Origin: Oscillospiraceae bacterium
GTDB lineage: Bacteria; Bacillota; Clostridia; Oscillospirales; Oscillospiraceae
Assembly (NCBI GenBank): GCA_910575505.1
Contig: CAJTFK010000002.1
Span: 1 to 64,000 of the forward strand
Direction of reading: 5' to 3'
Length of the DNA stretch: 64,000 nucleotides
Part shown: positions 57,560 to 64,000 of the stretch, in pieces
Numbering within the stretch: the stretch's first letter is position 1
Layout of the letters: the number at the start of each line of letters is the position of its first letter
Program-made: the position numbers and the translations under genes
Notes under the pieces: model-generated
Databases searched by the model: none
Told to the model about the DNA's origin: nothing
What the model saw: the letters and a program-made list of their open reading frames with translations, nothing else

Positions 57560-59422
57560 GTGTATCAGGCACTCTATCGAACATGGCGGCCCAAAACCTT
57601 TGCCGACGTCATCGGCCAGGAGCACATCACCGAAAATCTCCGCCGTCAGGTGGCCGAGGGCCGAACCTCCCACGCCTATCTCTTCACCGGTACCCGAGGC
57701 ACCGGCAAGACCACCTGCGCCAAAATTCTGGCCAAGGCTGTGAACTGTGAGCACCCTGTCGACGGGAACCCCTGCTGCCAATGCCCCTCCTGTCTGGGTA
57801 TTGAGAAAGGGGACTTTCTGGACGTCTGGGAGCTGGACGCCGCCTCCAACAACGGCGTGGACCAGGTCCGGGAGCTGCGGAGCAAAGCCATTTATTCTCC
57901 TGCTCAGGTAAAAAAGCGGGTCTATATCATCGACGAGGTCCACATGCTCACCGACGCGGCCTTCAACGCCCTGCTGAAAATTCTGGAGGAGCCGCCGGAG
58001 CACCTGATGTTCATTCTGGCTACCACGGAGCTCCACAAGGTCCTGCCCACCGTCCTCTCCCGGTGCCAGCGCTATTCCTTCCGCCGCATTCCGCCTCAGG
58101 CCATCGCGCAGAGGCTGCTGTATGTGGCCGGACAGGAGCATATCCAGCTGACCGCCGACGGCGCGGAGCTTCTCAGCCGACTGTCGGACGGAGCTCTCCG
58201 GGACGGCCTGAGCCTGCTGGACCAGTGCGCCGCCAGCGAGGGCGTCGTTGACAGCGCCGCCGTGCTGGAGGTGCTGGGCCTGGCGGGGAACCTCCAGACC
58301 GCCCAGCTGATGGAGCACATTCTGAACCGGGATCCCCAGTCGGCCCTGCTGCTGCTGGACCAGCTCTACAGCAGCGGAAAGGACATGGGGGCGGTTCTCT
58401 CCGAGCTCTCCGCCCTCACCCGGGACCTGCTGCTGCGGAAGACCGCCCCTGAAGGCGGCGGCGCTCTGCTGTCCGGCGGCTATGACGCCGCCGCCCTGGA
58501 CCGGCTCAGCCGGAAGGCGGCGGGGAACCGCTTCCTTTATATCGCTTCCACCCTCCAGCAGGCAGCGGCGGAGCTCTATAACAGCGCCAGCCGCCGAACG
58601 GACACGGAGCTATGCCTGCTCCGCCTGTGCGACGAAAGCCTCTCCGGGGACCTATCGGCCCTGGACGCCCGCATTCAGCGGCTGGAGGACCGCCTTGCCG
58701 CCCGGGCACAGCTGGCCCAGGCCGTTTCCTCTCCTTCGGAAGCGCCGCCCCCTGTTCATCACCAGGACGGAGCCCCGACGGAAAAACCGGAAAATCCGAA
58801 AAAACCGGCCGCCCCCCCGGCAGACGGTCCCCGGAGGGTCTATGACAGCCCGGACGAGGAGCTCCCCCCCCTGCCGGAGGAGCCCCCGCCGCCCCCCGAG
58901 GAGGAGGACCGGAAGATTTATGATATCCCGGAGGCGCCTCCCCCGAAAGCATCCTTCACACCTCCGCCGCCGGATGCCCCGCCGTCTCCCCGGGAGGCGG
59001 ACCGGAGCATTCAGGACCCGCCGGAGGTGCCCCTTCCGAAGGCGGCCTCAACACCGGAGCCCCCGCCGCCCGGCGGCGGCAAGGCCTCCGCTCCGCCTCC
59101 CCAGCTGGAGGCAAACTGGTGGCGGACCCTGACGGATATCTGCAAAAGCCGTCTGCCTCCTATGTACGGCTCTTTCCTGACCATGTGCGGCGGCGTTTTT
59201 TCGGACGGCCTGCTGACCGTCTACGCCCCGGACGAGGTAACCCTGGGGCGGCTGGATAACGACCGGGTGCGGAGCATTCTGGGAGAGGAGCTGGAAAAGC
59301 TGGCCGCCGCGCCGGAGCGCATCCTTTTTCAGGAGGGCGCGCCCCCCAGTGCCGGCCCGGAGGAAAACCGGAAACGGCTGCTGCAATTCGGCAGTCAATA
59401 TGAAAATATCCACATTGATTAA
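57560..59422 (+). CDS. dnaX: DNA polymerase III gamma/tau subunits
   Basis: A 620-residue clamp-loader ATPase, GTG start with GAAGAGGTGATCC upstream. Walker A GTRGTGKTT (about 45-53), zinc-binding Cys cluster (CEHPVDGNPCCQCPSC), Walker B IIDEVHML, ILEEPPEH and sensor motifs in the first 360 residues. A Pro/Glu-rich linker at about 395-520 contains loosely repeated ...PEEPPPPPEE-like units. A C-terminal alpha domain follows. No strong frameshift site for gamma was seen. Confidence 0.95.
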   Translation: MYQALYRTWRPKTFADVIGQEHITENLRRQVAEGRTSHAYLFTGTRGTGKTTCAKILAKAVNCEHPVDGNPCCQCPSCLGIEKGDFLDVWELDAASNNGVDQVRELRSKAIYSPAQVKKRVYIIDEVHMLTDAAFNALLKILEEPPEHLMFILATTELHKVLPTVLSRCQRYSFRRIPPQAIAQRLLYVAGQEHIQLTADGAELLSRLSDGALRDGLSLLDQCAASEGVVDSAAVLEVLGLAGNLQTAQLMEHILNRDPQSALLLLDQLYSSGKDMGAVLSELSALTRDLLLRKTAPEGGGALLSGGYDAAALDRLSRKAAGNRFLYIASTLQQAAAELYNSASRRTDTELCLLRLCDESLSGDLSALDARIQRLEDRLAARAQLAQAVSSPSEAPPPVHHQDGAPTEKPENPKKPAAPPADGPRRVYDSPDEELPPLPEEPPPPPEEEDRKIYDIPEAPPPKASFTPPPPDAPPSPREADRSIQDPPEVPLPKAASTPEPPPPGGGKASAPPPQLEANWWRTLTDICKSRLPPMYGSFLTMCGGVFSDGLLTVYAPDEVTLGRLDNDRVRSILGEELEKLAAAPERILFQEGAPPSAGPEENRKRLLQFGSQYENIHID

Positions 59423-59446
59423 AGCGCACAGAAAGGAGAAACGATT

Positions 59447-59815
59447 ATGGGTTACAGCGCACGCCGCGGCTTCAGCAGCGGCAGCATGAAAGCCACCGGC
59501 GCACAGCGTCAGGCGGAGGTCCAGCAGAAAATCGCCCAGATGCAGGAGGCGATGAACACCGCTCAGGAGGAGGTGGAGGCCCGCACCTTCACCGCCAGCG
59601 TCGGCGGCGGCGCGGTGGAGGCCGTGGCAAACGGCAAAAAAGAGGTGGTCTCCCTCTCCATCAGGCCCGAGGCCGTAGACCCGGAGGACGTGGAAATGCT
59701 TCAGGACCTGGTGGTCTCCGCCGTCAACGAGGCTCTGCGCCAGGCCGGGGAGGCCATGGACCAGGCCATTGACGGCGTCACCGGCGGGCTGAATCTGGGC
59801 GGCTTCGGCCTTTAA
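59447..59815 (+). CDS. YbaB/EbfC nucleoid-associated protein
   Basis: A 122-residue protein with the YbaB core QKIAQMQEAMNTAQEEVEAR, then GGGAVEAVANGKKEVVSLSI and an amphipathic C-terminal helix. It binds DNA as a dimer and is coded just after dnaX, as in most bacteria. An N-terminal extension of about 20 residues (YSARRGFSSGSMKATGAQ) is longer than usual. recR, which usually follows, is absent here. Confidence 0.93.
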   Translation: MGYSARRGFSSGSMKATGAQRQAEVQQKIAQMQEAMNTAQEEVEARTFTASVGGGAVEAVANGKKEVVSLSIRPEAVDPEDVEMLQDLVVSAVNEALRQAGEAMDQAIDGVTGGLNLGGFGL

Positions 59816-59821
59816 TCCCTT

Positions 59822-59878
59822 CAGGAATTAGGAATGAGGAATTGACTGGTTCAGAATTCCTGGTTCCTAATTCCTTGT
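59822..59878. repeat. Inverted repeat of the ATTCCTAATTCC family
   Basis: Arms GGAATTAGGAATGAGGAATT and AATTCCTGGTTCCTAATTCC with a short loop; the longest member of this dispersed set. Confidence 0.7.
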
Positions 59879-59997
59879 TTTTCAGGCCCGATTTTTTGTG
59901 TTCCCGCCCGTGCAGGGGCGGGCATCACAAGGGTTTCCCTGATATCAGGAACGCCAATGCAAATCGGTGTATTTTTACAGGACAGAAAGAGGTTTTG

Positions 59998-61872
59998 ATG
60001 AAAAAACGTTTTCTTTCGCTGCTTCTGGCTCTTCTGCTCCTCCTGACCCTGACGGGCTGCGGTGCCGTCCGGACGGAGCCATGGCCGGTGGAGAGTGAAC
60101 CCGTCTCCGGTGAGTCCGCCTCCGGCGAGGCCGTCGCCTATGTGCCTCTGGACGACCGGCCGGACAATGTGGAACGGGTGGTCTACCTGGCGGAGTCCCT
60201 GGGCTATGCCCTGACCATGCCGGACCTGGACCTGTACCGCACCGCCCTGGACGGTCAGCCCCTCAACGAGAACGGCACCCAGTACGGCGACCGGGCAAAG
60301 CTCTTCCAGTGGGTGCTGGACCAGGAGGCGACGGGCTGCGACCGTTATATTCTCTCCCTGGACCAGCTTCTTTACGGGGGACTGGTCAGCTCCCGGGATT
60401 TATCCCCGGAGGCCTGTGTCCTCCCTCTGCCGGAGGGCGGCTCCGTCCACGTCTCCCAGCTGCTGGAAAACCTGCTGGCGGTGCTGGCGGAGGACCCGGA
60501 CAATGTGGTCTGGCTGCTGGATTCCGTCATGCGGCTGGCCAATGTCACCGTGGGCTATCAGGGGGCCCGTCTGGAGCACTACAACTGGATGCGGGCCTTT
60601 GGGGCCCAGCCTCGGGAGACACTGGCGGAGACGGATCTGACCGTCGAAAACGTTCTGGAAACCTACTGGCGGGGCCCCGACGGGGCGGACCCCTACGACG
60701 GGGCGGCCCGGCAGATGGAGGCGGCCAGCGCCGACAGCTATTTCCAGCCCCAGCGCTTCGTCTCCCAGTTCATCGAGTCCCGGGAACAGAAGCTCCGCCT
60801 TTCCGACGAGGTCCAGCGGATTTTGAGCCAGCCGGGCCACGAGGGATTCCGGCTTCTCATCGGCATCGACGATTCCTCTCTGGAGGACTGCATTCAGAAA
60901 AATGAAATTGCCTACCTGCGCAGGGGCCTCCGGACCGGCGCAGACGGGGAAGCCCTGGACTGGCTCCTCTCCGGGGTGGACGACCTGGCCTTTAAGGCGG
61001 TGGCCCGGATGTATCTGGACGAGTCCGATTCCCGTGTCCCGTGGAGCGGCACGGCGGCGGTGCGGTACTTCGGCGGCACCGAGGACCGGCCCGCCTGTGA
61101 CTACGATTTCCAGCCTCTCACCGAAATCATGGCGGAACACTTCGCCTTCTTCCGCCTGACGGACCAGTCCTCTAACCATCTGTCCGCTGGTTTGCAGATT
61201 CTGGTGCTGACCCAGCCCGCAGAAGAGGGGCAGAAGAAGGCCTATTACACCGAGCTGATTCAGGCCCTTCAGGACAACCGGGTGAACCGTCGGCCCACCA
61301 TCCTCATCGACGCCAGCAACGGAACTTACGGCACCGCCTTCCACCAGGCCCTGACGAAGGAATGCGAATTGGGCTGGCTCCTCAGCTATGCGGGGTTTTT
61401 GGACATGGCCATTGTCACCGGCACCGCCCTGAGCCACGGCGCGGCCCGGTATGCCGCCTTGGATCACGGAGCCGTGACAGACTCCATGGACCGGGCCTGG
61501 GCCCGGACTCTGGCGGACAGCGTGGTCAAGGATTTCTGCTACAAGAACATCGTCCGGAACGATCTGCTGGCTTACATCCGGAACGATCTGGCGGGAGATC
61601 CCAACAACTTCTGGGTTCCCGATATCGACCGGGCCGCCATTCAGACCCGGCTGGAGACCGGCATGGACGCCGCCGCCGGGGACGTCCTCCGGAATCTGGA
61701 GCGGAGCAACTTCGCCGTCTCTCTGGAGCCCTATGAGGAACGGGGCTGGGGCGGCACGGCGCTGGAGGACTACCGCTTCCCCTGGGACCGGGCCTTTGAG
61801 ATCGGCATGGATATTCAGCTGGGGGCCTTCACCGAGCCCCATAAAAAGGTGATGGGGCTGTACGTGCAGTGA
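59998..61872 (+). CDS. DUF4127 lipoprotein
   Basis: A 624-residue protein with lipoprotein signal (LLLALLLLLTLTGCG, Cys near residue 20); ATG 59998 follows AAAGAGGTTTTG; the frame upstream is unsupported. DUF4127 features: VPLDDRPDN near residue 45, SLDQLLYGGLVSSR near 120, and further along ASNGTYGTAFHQAL. This family is common in Clostridia and its biochemical role is unknown; the acidic clusters suggest a metal-dependent enzyme. Tightly followed by the gene at 61885. Confidence 0.9.
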   Translation: MKKRFLSLLLALLLLLTLTGCGAVRTEPWPVESEPVSGESASGEAVAYVPLDDRPDNVERVVYLAESLGYALTMPDLDLYRTALDGQPLNENGTQYGDRAKLFQWVLDQEATGCDRYILSLDQLLYGGLVSSRDLSPEACVLPLPEGGSVHVSQLLENLLAVLAEDPDNVVWLLDSVMRLANVTVGYQGARLEHYNWMRAFGAQPRETLAETDLTVENVLETYWRGPDGADPYDGAARQMEAASADSYFQPQRFVSQFIESREQKLRLSDEVQRILSQPGHEGFRLLIGIDDSSLEDCIQKNEIAYLRRGLRTGADGEALDWLLSGVDDLAFKAVARMYLDESDSRVPWSGTAAVRYFGGTEDRPACDYDFQPLTEIMAEHFAFFRLTDQSSNHLSAGLQILVLTQPAEEGQKKAYYTELIQALQDNRVNRRPTILIDASNGTYGTAFHQALTKECELGWLLSYAGFLDMAIVTGTALSHGAARYAALDHGAVTDSMDRAWARTLADSVVKDFCYKNIVRNDLLAYIRNDLAGDPNNFWVPDIDRAAIQTRLETGMDAAAGDVLRNLERSNFAVSLEPYEERGWGGTALEDYRFPWDRAFEIGMDIQLGAFTEPHKKVMGLYVQ

Positions 61873-61884
61873 CGGAGGGATGAG

Positions 61885-62433
61885 ATGCTGGAGCTGAGCG
61901 CTTACATCGGCCACACCAAACAGCGAAAAAAGCCGGATATCTCCCTGAGCGGGTGGCTGGAGGCCTTTGTGGGCCATTACTATGTGTCCGGCGAGGGGGG
62001 CGGCAATCGGGACTTCCACTGGCTGGCCGTCTACTGTGACCCCGCTGTGGACGACCTGACGGAGGCGGTGGAGACAGCGCCGGAGAACCTTGTTGCCTGG
62101 GTCTCCTCCGGCTATGAGTGGGCCTTCGTACTGGAGCGGCATTTTTCCATCTTTCAGGCCCATACGGCGGATTACGGCATGGTGCATATCCCCCTGTCTT
62201 CTTTTGAACAGGAGCTGCTGCAATGCGCCTGCCCGGAGACTCTGCCGGAGCCCTTTTCCGGGCTCCTCTGGATTGACGACAGCTTTCTGGACGACGAGAC
62301 CCTTCCCTTCGACTTCCAGCTCTTTTCCCTGATTGACGAGGGGGTTCCCTATCTGAACCCCCGGCATTTCTCCGCCGCCCGGCTGATGGCGCTCACAGGG
62401 GGCGCGGGCTCATGGACCGTTCGGCACAGCTGA
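61885..62433 (+). CDS. Hypothetical acidic protein, 182 aa
   Basis: ATG 61885, GGAGGGATGAG upstream, only 12 bp after the DUF4127 stop, so it is probably co-transcribed. Soluble, acidic (many D and E), Trp-rich, with no known domain; it contains WLEAFVGHYYVSGE and LWIDDSFLDDETLPFDF. Function unknown. It is not an obvious immunity protein. Confidence 0.7.
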   Translation: MLELSAYIGHTKQRKKPDISLSGWLEAFVGHYYVSGEGGGNRDFHWLAVYCDPAVDDLTEAVETAPENLVAWVSSGYEWAFVLERHFSIFQAHTADYGMVHIPLSSFEQELLQCACPETLPEPFSGLLWIDDSFLDDETLPFDFQLFSLIDEGVPYLNPRHFSAARLMALTGGAGSWTVRHS

Positions 62434-62449
62434 AACGAAAAGAATAAAG

Positions 62450-62486
62450 AACCCCCGCCGTCCCGAAGGACAGCGGGGGTTTTTTT
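62450..62486 (+). terminator. Intrinsic terminator
   Basis: Stem AACCCCCGCcgTCC / GGAcaGCGGGGGTT with a CGAA loop and T7; also serves the convergent gene. Confidence 0.85.
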
Positions 62487-62500
62487 GATTGCTTTCGGTC

Positions 62501-63250
62501 TTACAGCAGCTTCACCGTGTAATATACCGCCAGGGCAAACGCCACCACGCCCAGGCACCACATGGCATAATAGGCGGCGGTTGCGCTGAACAGCGCCACC
62601 AGAATGGCCGCGGCGGACAGGCCGCCGGCAATATAGAGGGGAAGGATATCGGCATTGGCGGGCAAGAGCTTCCCCAGCTTGCCCTGCTTAACCAGCCACA
62701 CCAGAGCCGCTACCGCCAGCAGATAGATCACGGCGATGATGCGGACGGGAATTCCCAGGGCCATGCTGCTGATGAGCTTCCGGCAGACCCAGACCACGAT
62801 CAGAGAGGCGCACAGCACCGTCAGCGCTACAGAGCATTCCCGGTCATACAGCGCCCAGAGGATGCTGAGGACCATGCCCACCGGAACCACCACGCTGAGA
62901 AGGGTCACGGCAGAGCTCTCATACATCCGGATCAAAATGCTGCCCGCGGCAAAAAACGCCCCCAGGGCTCCCAGAGCCCAGCCGAACACGCGCTTTCCGG
63001 CGTCCTTCTTCCAAAGCACGCTGAGCGCCACGCCCGCCAGCAGCACCGCGACACCCACTCCGGCAAATACCTTCAGCCGGTCGTGCCAGAGGAGGGCCTC
63101 GTCAATATAGCCGTTGATATAATAGCGGCGAACAGCCCAGAGAAAGAACTCCGCAATACATCCGGCAACGAAAAAAATCATTCCGCCGGTCAGGGCATCG
63201 TCCCGCTTGATGGATCTGGCTTTGTTTTTGTTATTCGGATTCTTTGCCAT
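62501..63250 (-). CDS. Multi-pass membrane protein, 249 aa
   Basis: ATG 63250 with GGAGG upstream. About six to seven hydrophobic segments between a short Lys-rich N-terminus (AKNPNNKNKARSIKRDD) and a C-terminus ending in YYTVKLL. No family recognised. It is divergent from apbE. Confidence 0.7.
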   Translation of the reverse strand: MAKNPNNKNKARSIKRDDALTGGMIFFVAGCIAEFFLWAVRRYYINGYIDEALLWHDRLKVFAGVGVAVLLAGVALSVLWKKDAGKRVFGWALGALGAFFAAGSILIRMYESSAVTLLSVVVPVGMVLSILWALYDRECSVALTVLCASLIVVWVCRKLISSMALGIPVRIIAVIYLLAVAALVWLVKQGKLGKLLPANADILPLYIAGGLSAAAILVALFSATAAYYAMWCLGVVAFALAVYYTVKLL

Positions 63251-63407
63251 TTATCAAGACCTCCAAGGTGATAATTTCTTTAGGAACACAACCGGCGGAA
63301 AGACGGACCCGCCGACACGCCTTAATAGTATATCAGACTTTTTTTTCTTTTGCAAGGGCAACATCCCGCATCTTCGTTTTTTTTCGCGGAATACCCCAAT
63401 TTCCCCG

Positions 63408-63436
63408 TTGAGATGCGGCGTGAGCCGTGATATACT
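63408..63436 (+). promoter_or_regulatory. Sigma-A promoter of apbE
   Basis: TTGAGA, 17-bp spacer, TATACT. The rest of 63251-63407 shows nothing clear. Confidence 0.75.
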
Positions 63437-63499
63437 AAGGGTTAACGACAAAAAAGGAGGCTTTGCCCCGCTGGAGCAGGGCGGAAAAGGATTTTTGCT

Positions 63500-64000
63500 A
63501 TGAAAGGTCGCATCTTTTGTCTCTGGACGGCGCTGCTTTTGGCGCTGACCGGCTGTGCCATGACGCCGGCGGACCCGGACACGGCCCGGGAGAGCATCCA
63601 GGTCATCGCCATGGACACCGCCATGCTCATCACCACCTACGGCGAACGCTCCCCCGCCGCCGCCTATGCCTGCGAGGACGCTATCCGGGAACTGGAAGCC
63701 CTGTTCTCCCGGACGGACCCGGACAGCGCCGTGTCCCGGCTCAACGCCGCCGGCTCTCTGGAGCTGAGCGAGGAGGAAACGGAGCTGGCCGGCATCCTGC
63801 GCCAGGCGGGGCAGTACTATGAGGAGACCGGCGGCGCCTTTGACATCACTGTGGCCCCGGTGGTTTCCGCCTGGGGCTTTACCACCGACAGCTTCCAGGT
63901 CCCGGCACAATCGGAGCTGGACCGGCTTCTCCCTCTGGTGGACGGCTCCGCCGTGACCGTGGAGGACCGGGCCGCCGCCCTGGGGCCGGGGCAGTCCATC
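63500..64000 (+). CDS. apbE: ApbE FAD:protein FMN transferase (5' part, cut by window edge)
   Basis: ATG 63500 opens a frame to the window end with no stop: 167 codons. It has a lipoprotein-type signal (LWTALLLALTGCAM). ApbE signature: VIAMDTAMLITTYG, FSRTDPDSAVSRLNAAG and GAFDITVAPVVSAWGF. ApbE covalently attaches FMN to Thr residues of proteins such as the Rnf complex and related redox systems at the membrane. The right half is outside the window. Confidence 0.92.
   Translation, partial: MKGRIFCLWTALLLALTGCAMTPADPDTARESIQVIAMDTAMLITTYGERSPAAAYACEDAIRELEALFSRTDPDSAVSRLNAAGSLELSEEETELAGILRQAGQYYEETGGAFDITVAPVVSAWGFTTDSFQVPAQSELDRLLPLVDGSAVTVEDRAAALGPGQSI

Overview
The window is GC-rich (apart from a few AT-rich patches) and reads as the chromosome of a low-oxygen Gram-positive Firmicute. 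The best guess is a gut Clostridia member of the Oscillospiraceae (Oscillibacter / Flavonifractor / Lawsonibacter-like). This is inferred from the gene set: a GlgC/GlgD glycogen operon, reverse rubrerythrin with rubredoxin, the L21-Prp-L27-Obg locus with a processed L27, CIRCE-controlled groESL, an SRP RNA in front of dnaX, and RNase M5. Taxonomy was not tested by any search.

Layout. 1-515: 5' part of an IS5-type transposase (rest lies off the left edge). 623-1234: DUF1643 protein. 1.3-10.5 kb: glycogen locus on the minus strand, apparently two transcription units, glgB-glgC-glgD and glgA-glgP; GlgB and GlgA both carry long charged, disordered tails. 10.9-14.1 kb: small membrane proteins, a TauE/SafE exporter and an ECF sigma factor with a membrane partner. 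14.1-18.8 kb: glnS, a hypothetical gene, groES-groEL with a perfect CIRCE operator and an unusually long hairpin-rich spacer. 18.8-23.7 kb: a minus-strand run of XRE regulators, comEC, holA, rnmV and a small gene. 23.8-26.2 kb: birA and a split chromate transporter. 26.2-30.5 kb: rplU-prp-rpmA and obg, separated by three inserted genes. 30.6-32.45 kb: an AT-rich island with GntR regulator, frameshifted small gene, vapD, VbhA-like antitoxin and a truncated gene; it also truncates a SMI1/KNR4 gene. 32.9-40 kb: dCMP deaminase, a pyruvyl-transferase / ferredoxin / FrhB fusion, a C39-like protease, a DHH phosphoesterase fused to Sel1 repeats, and an XRE-membrane regulator. 40.2-45.3 kb: lspA, a TetM-like translational GTPase fused to a Rae1/YacP-like nuclease domain, nitroreductase, DUF1624 membrane acyltransferase, XRE. 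45.7-51.6 kb: serine hydrolase, stalk-domain protein, EF-G-like factor. 51.7-56.5 kb: AT-rich lipoprotein gene, a candidate small RNA, rubrerythrin and rubredoxin, LacI regulator, gap. 56.6-59.8 kb: a divergent HTH pair around a perfect operator, SRP RNA, dnaX, ybaB. 59.9-64 kb: DUF4127 lipoprotein, hypothetical genes, and the 5' part of apbE running off the right edge.

The most interesting items are the GTPase-nuclease fusion (40689-43361), the VapD/VbhA island with a -1 frameshift at an A7 run, a family of about 165-bp MITE-like elements with three recognisable copies, the histone-H1-like tails on two glycogen enzymes, and a candidate small RNA at about 52831-52922. No CRISPR array or tRNA was found. 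Many long open frames antisense to GC-rich genes were judged to be shadows.
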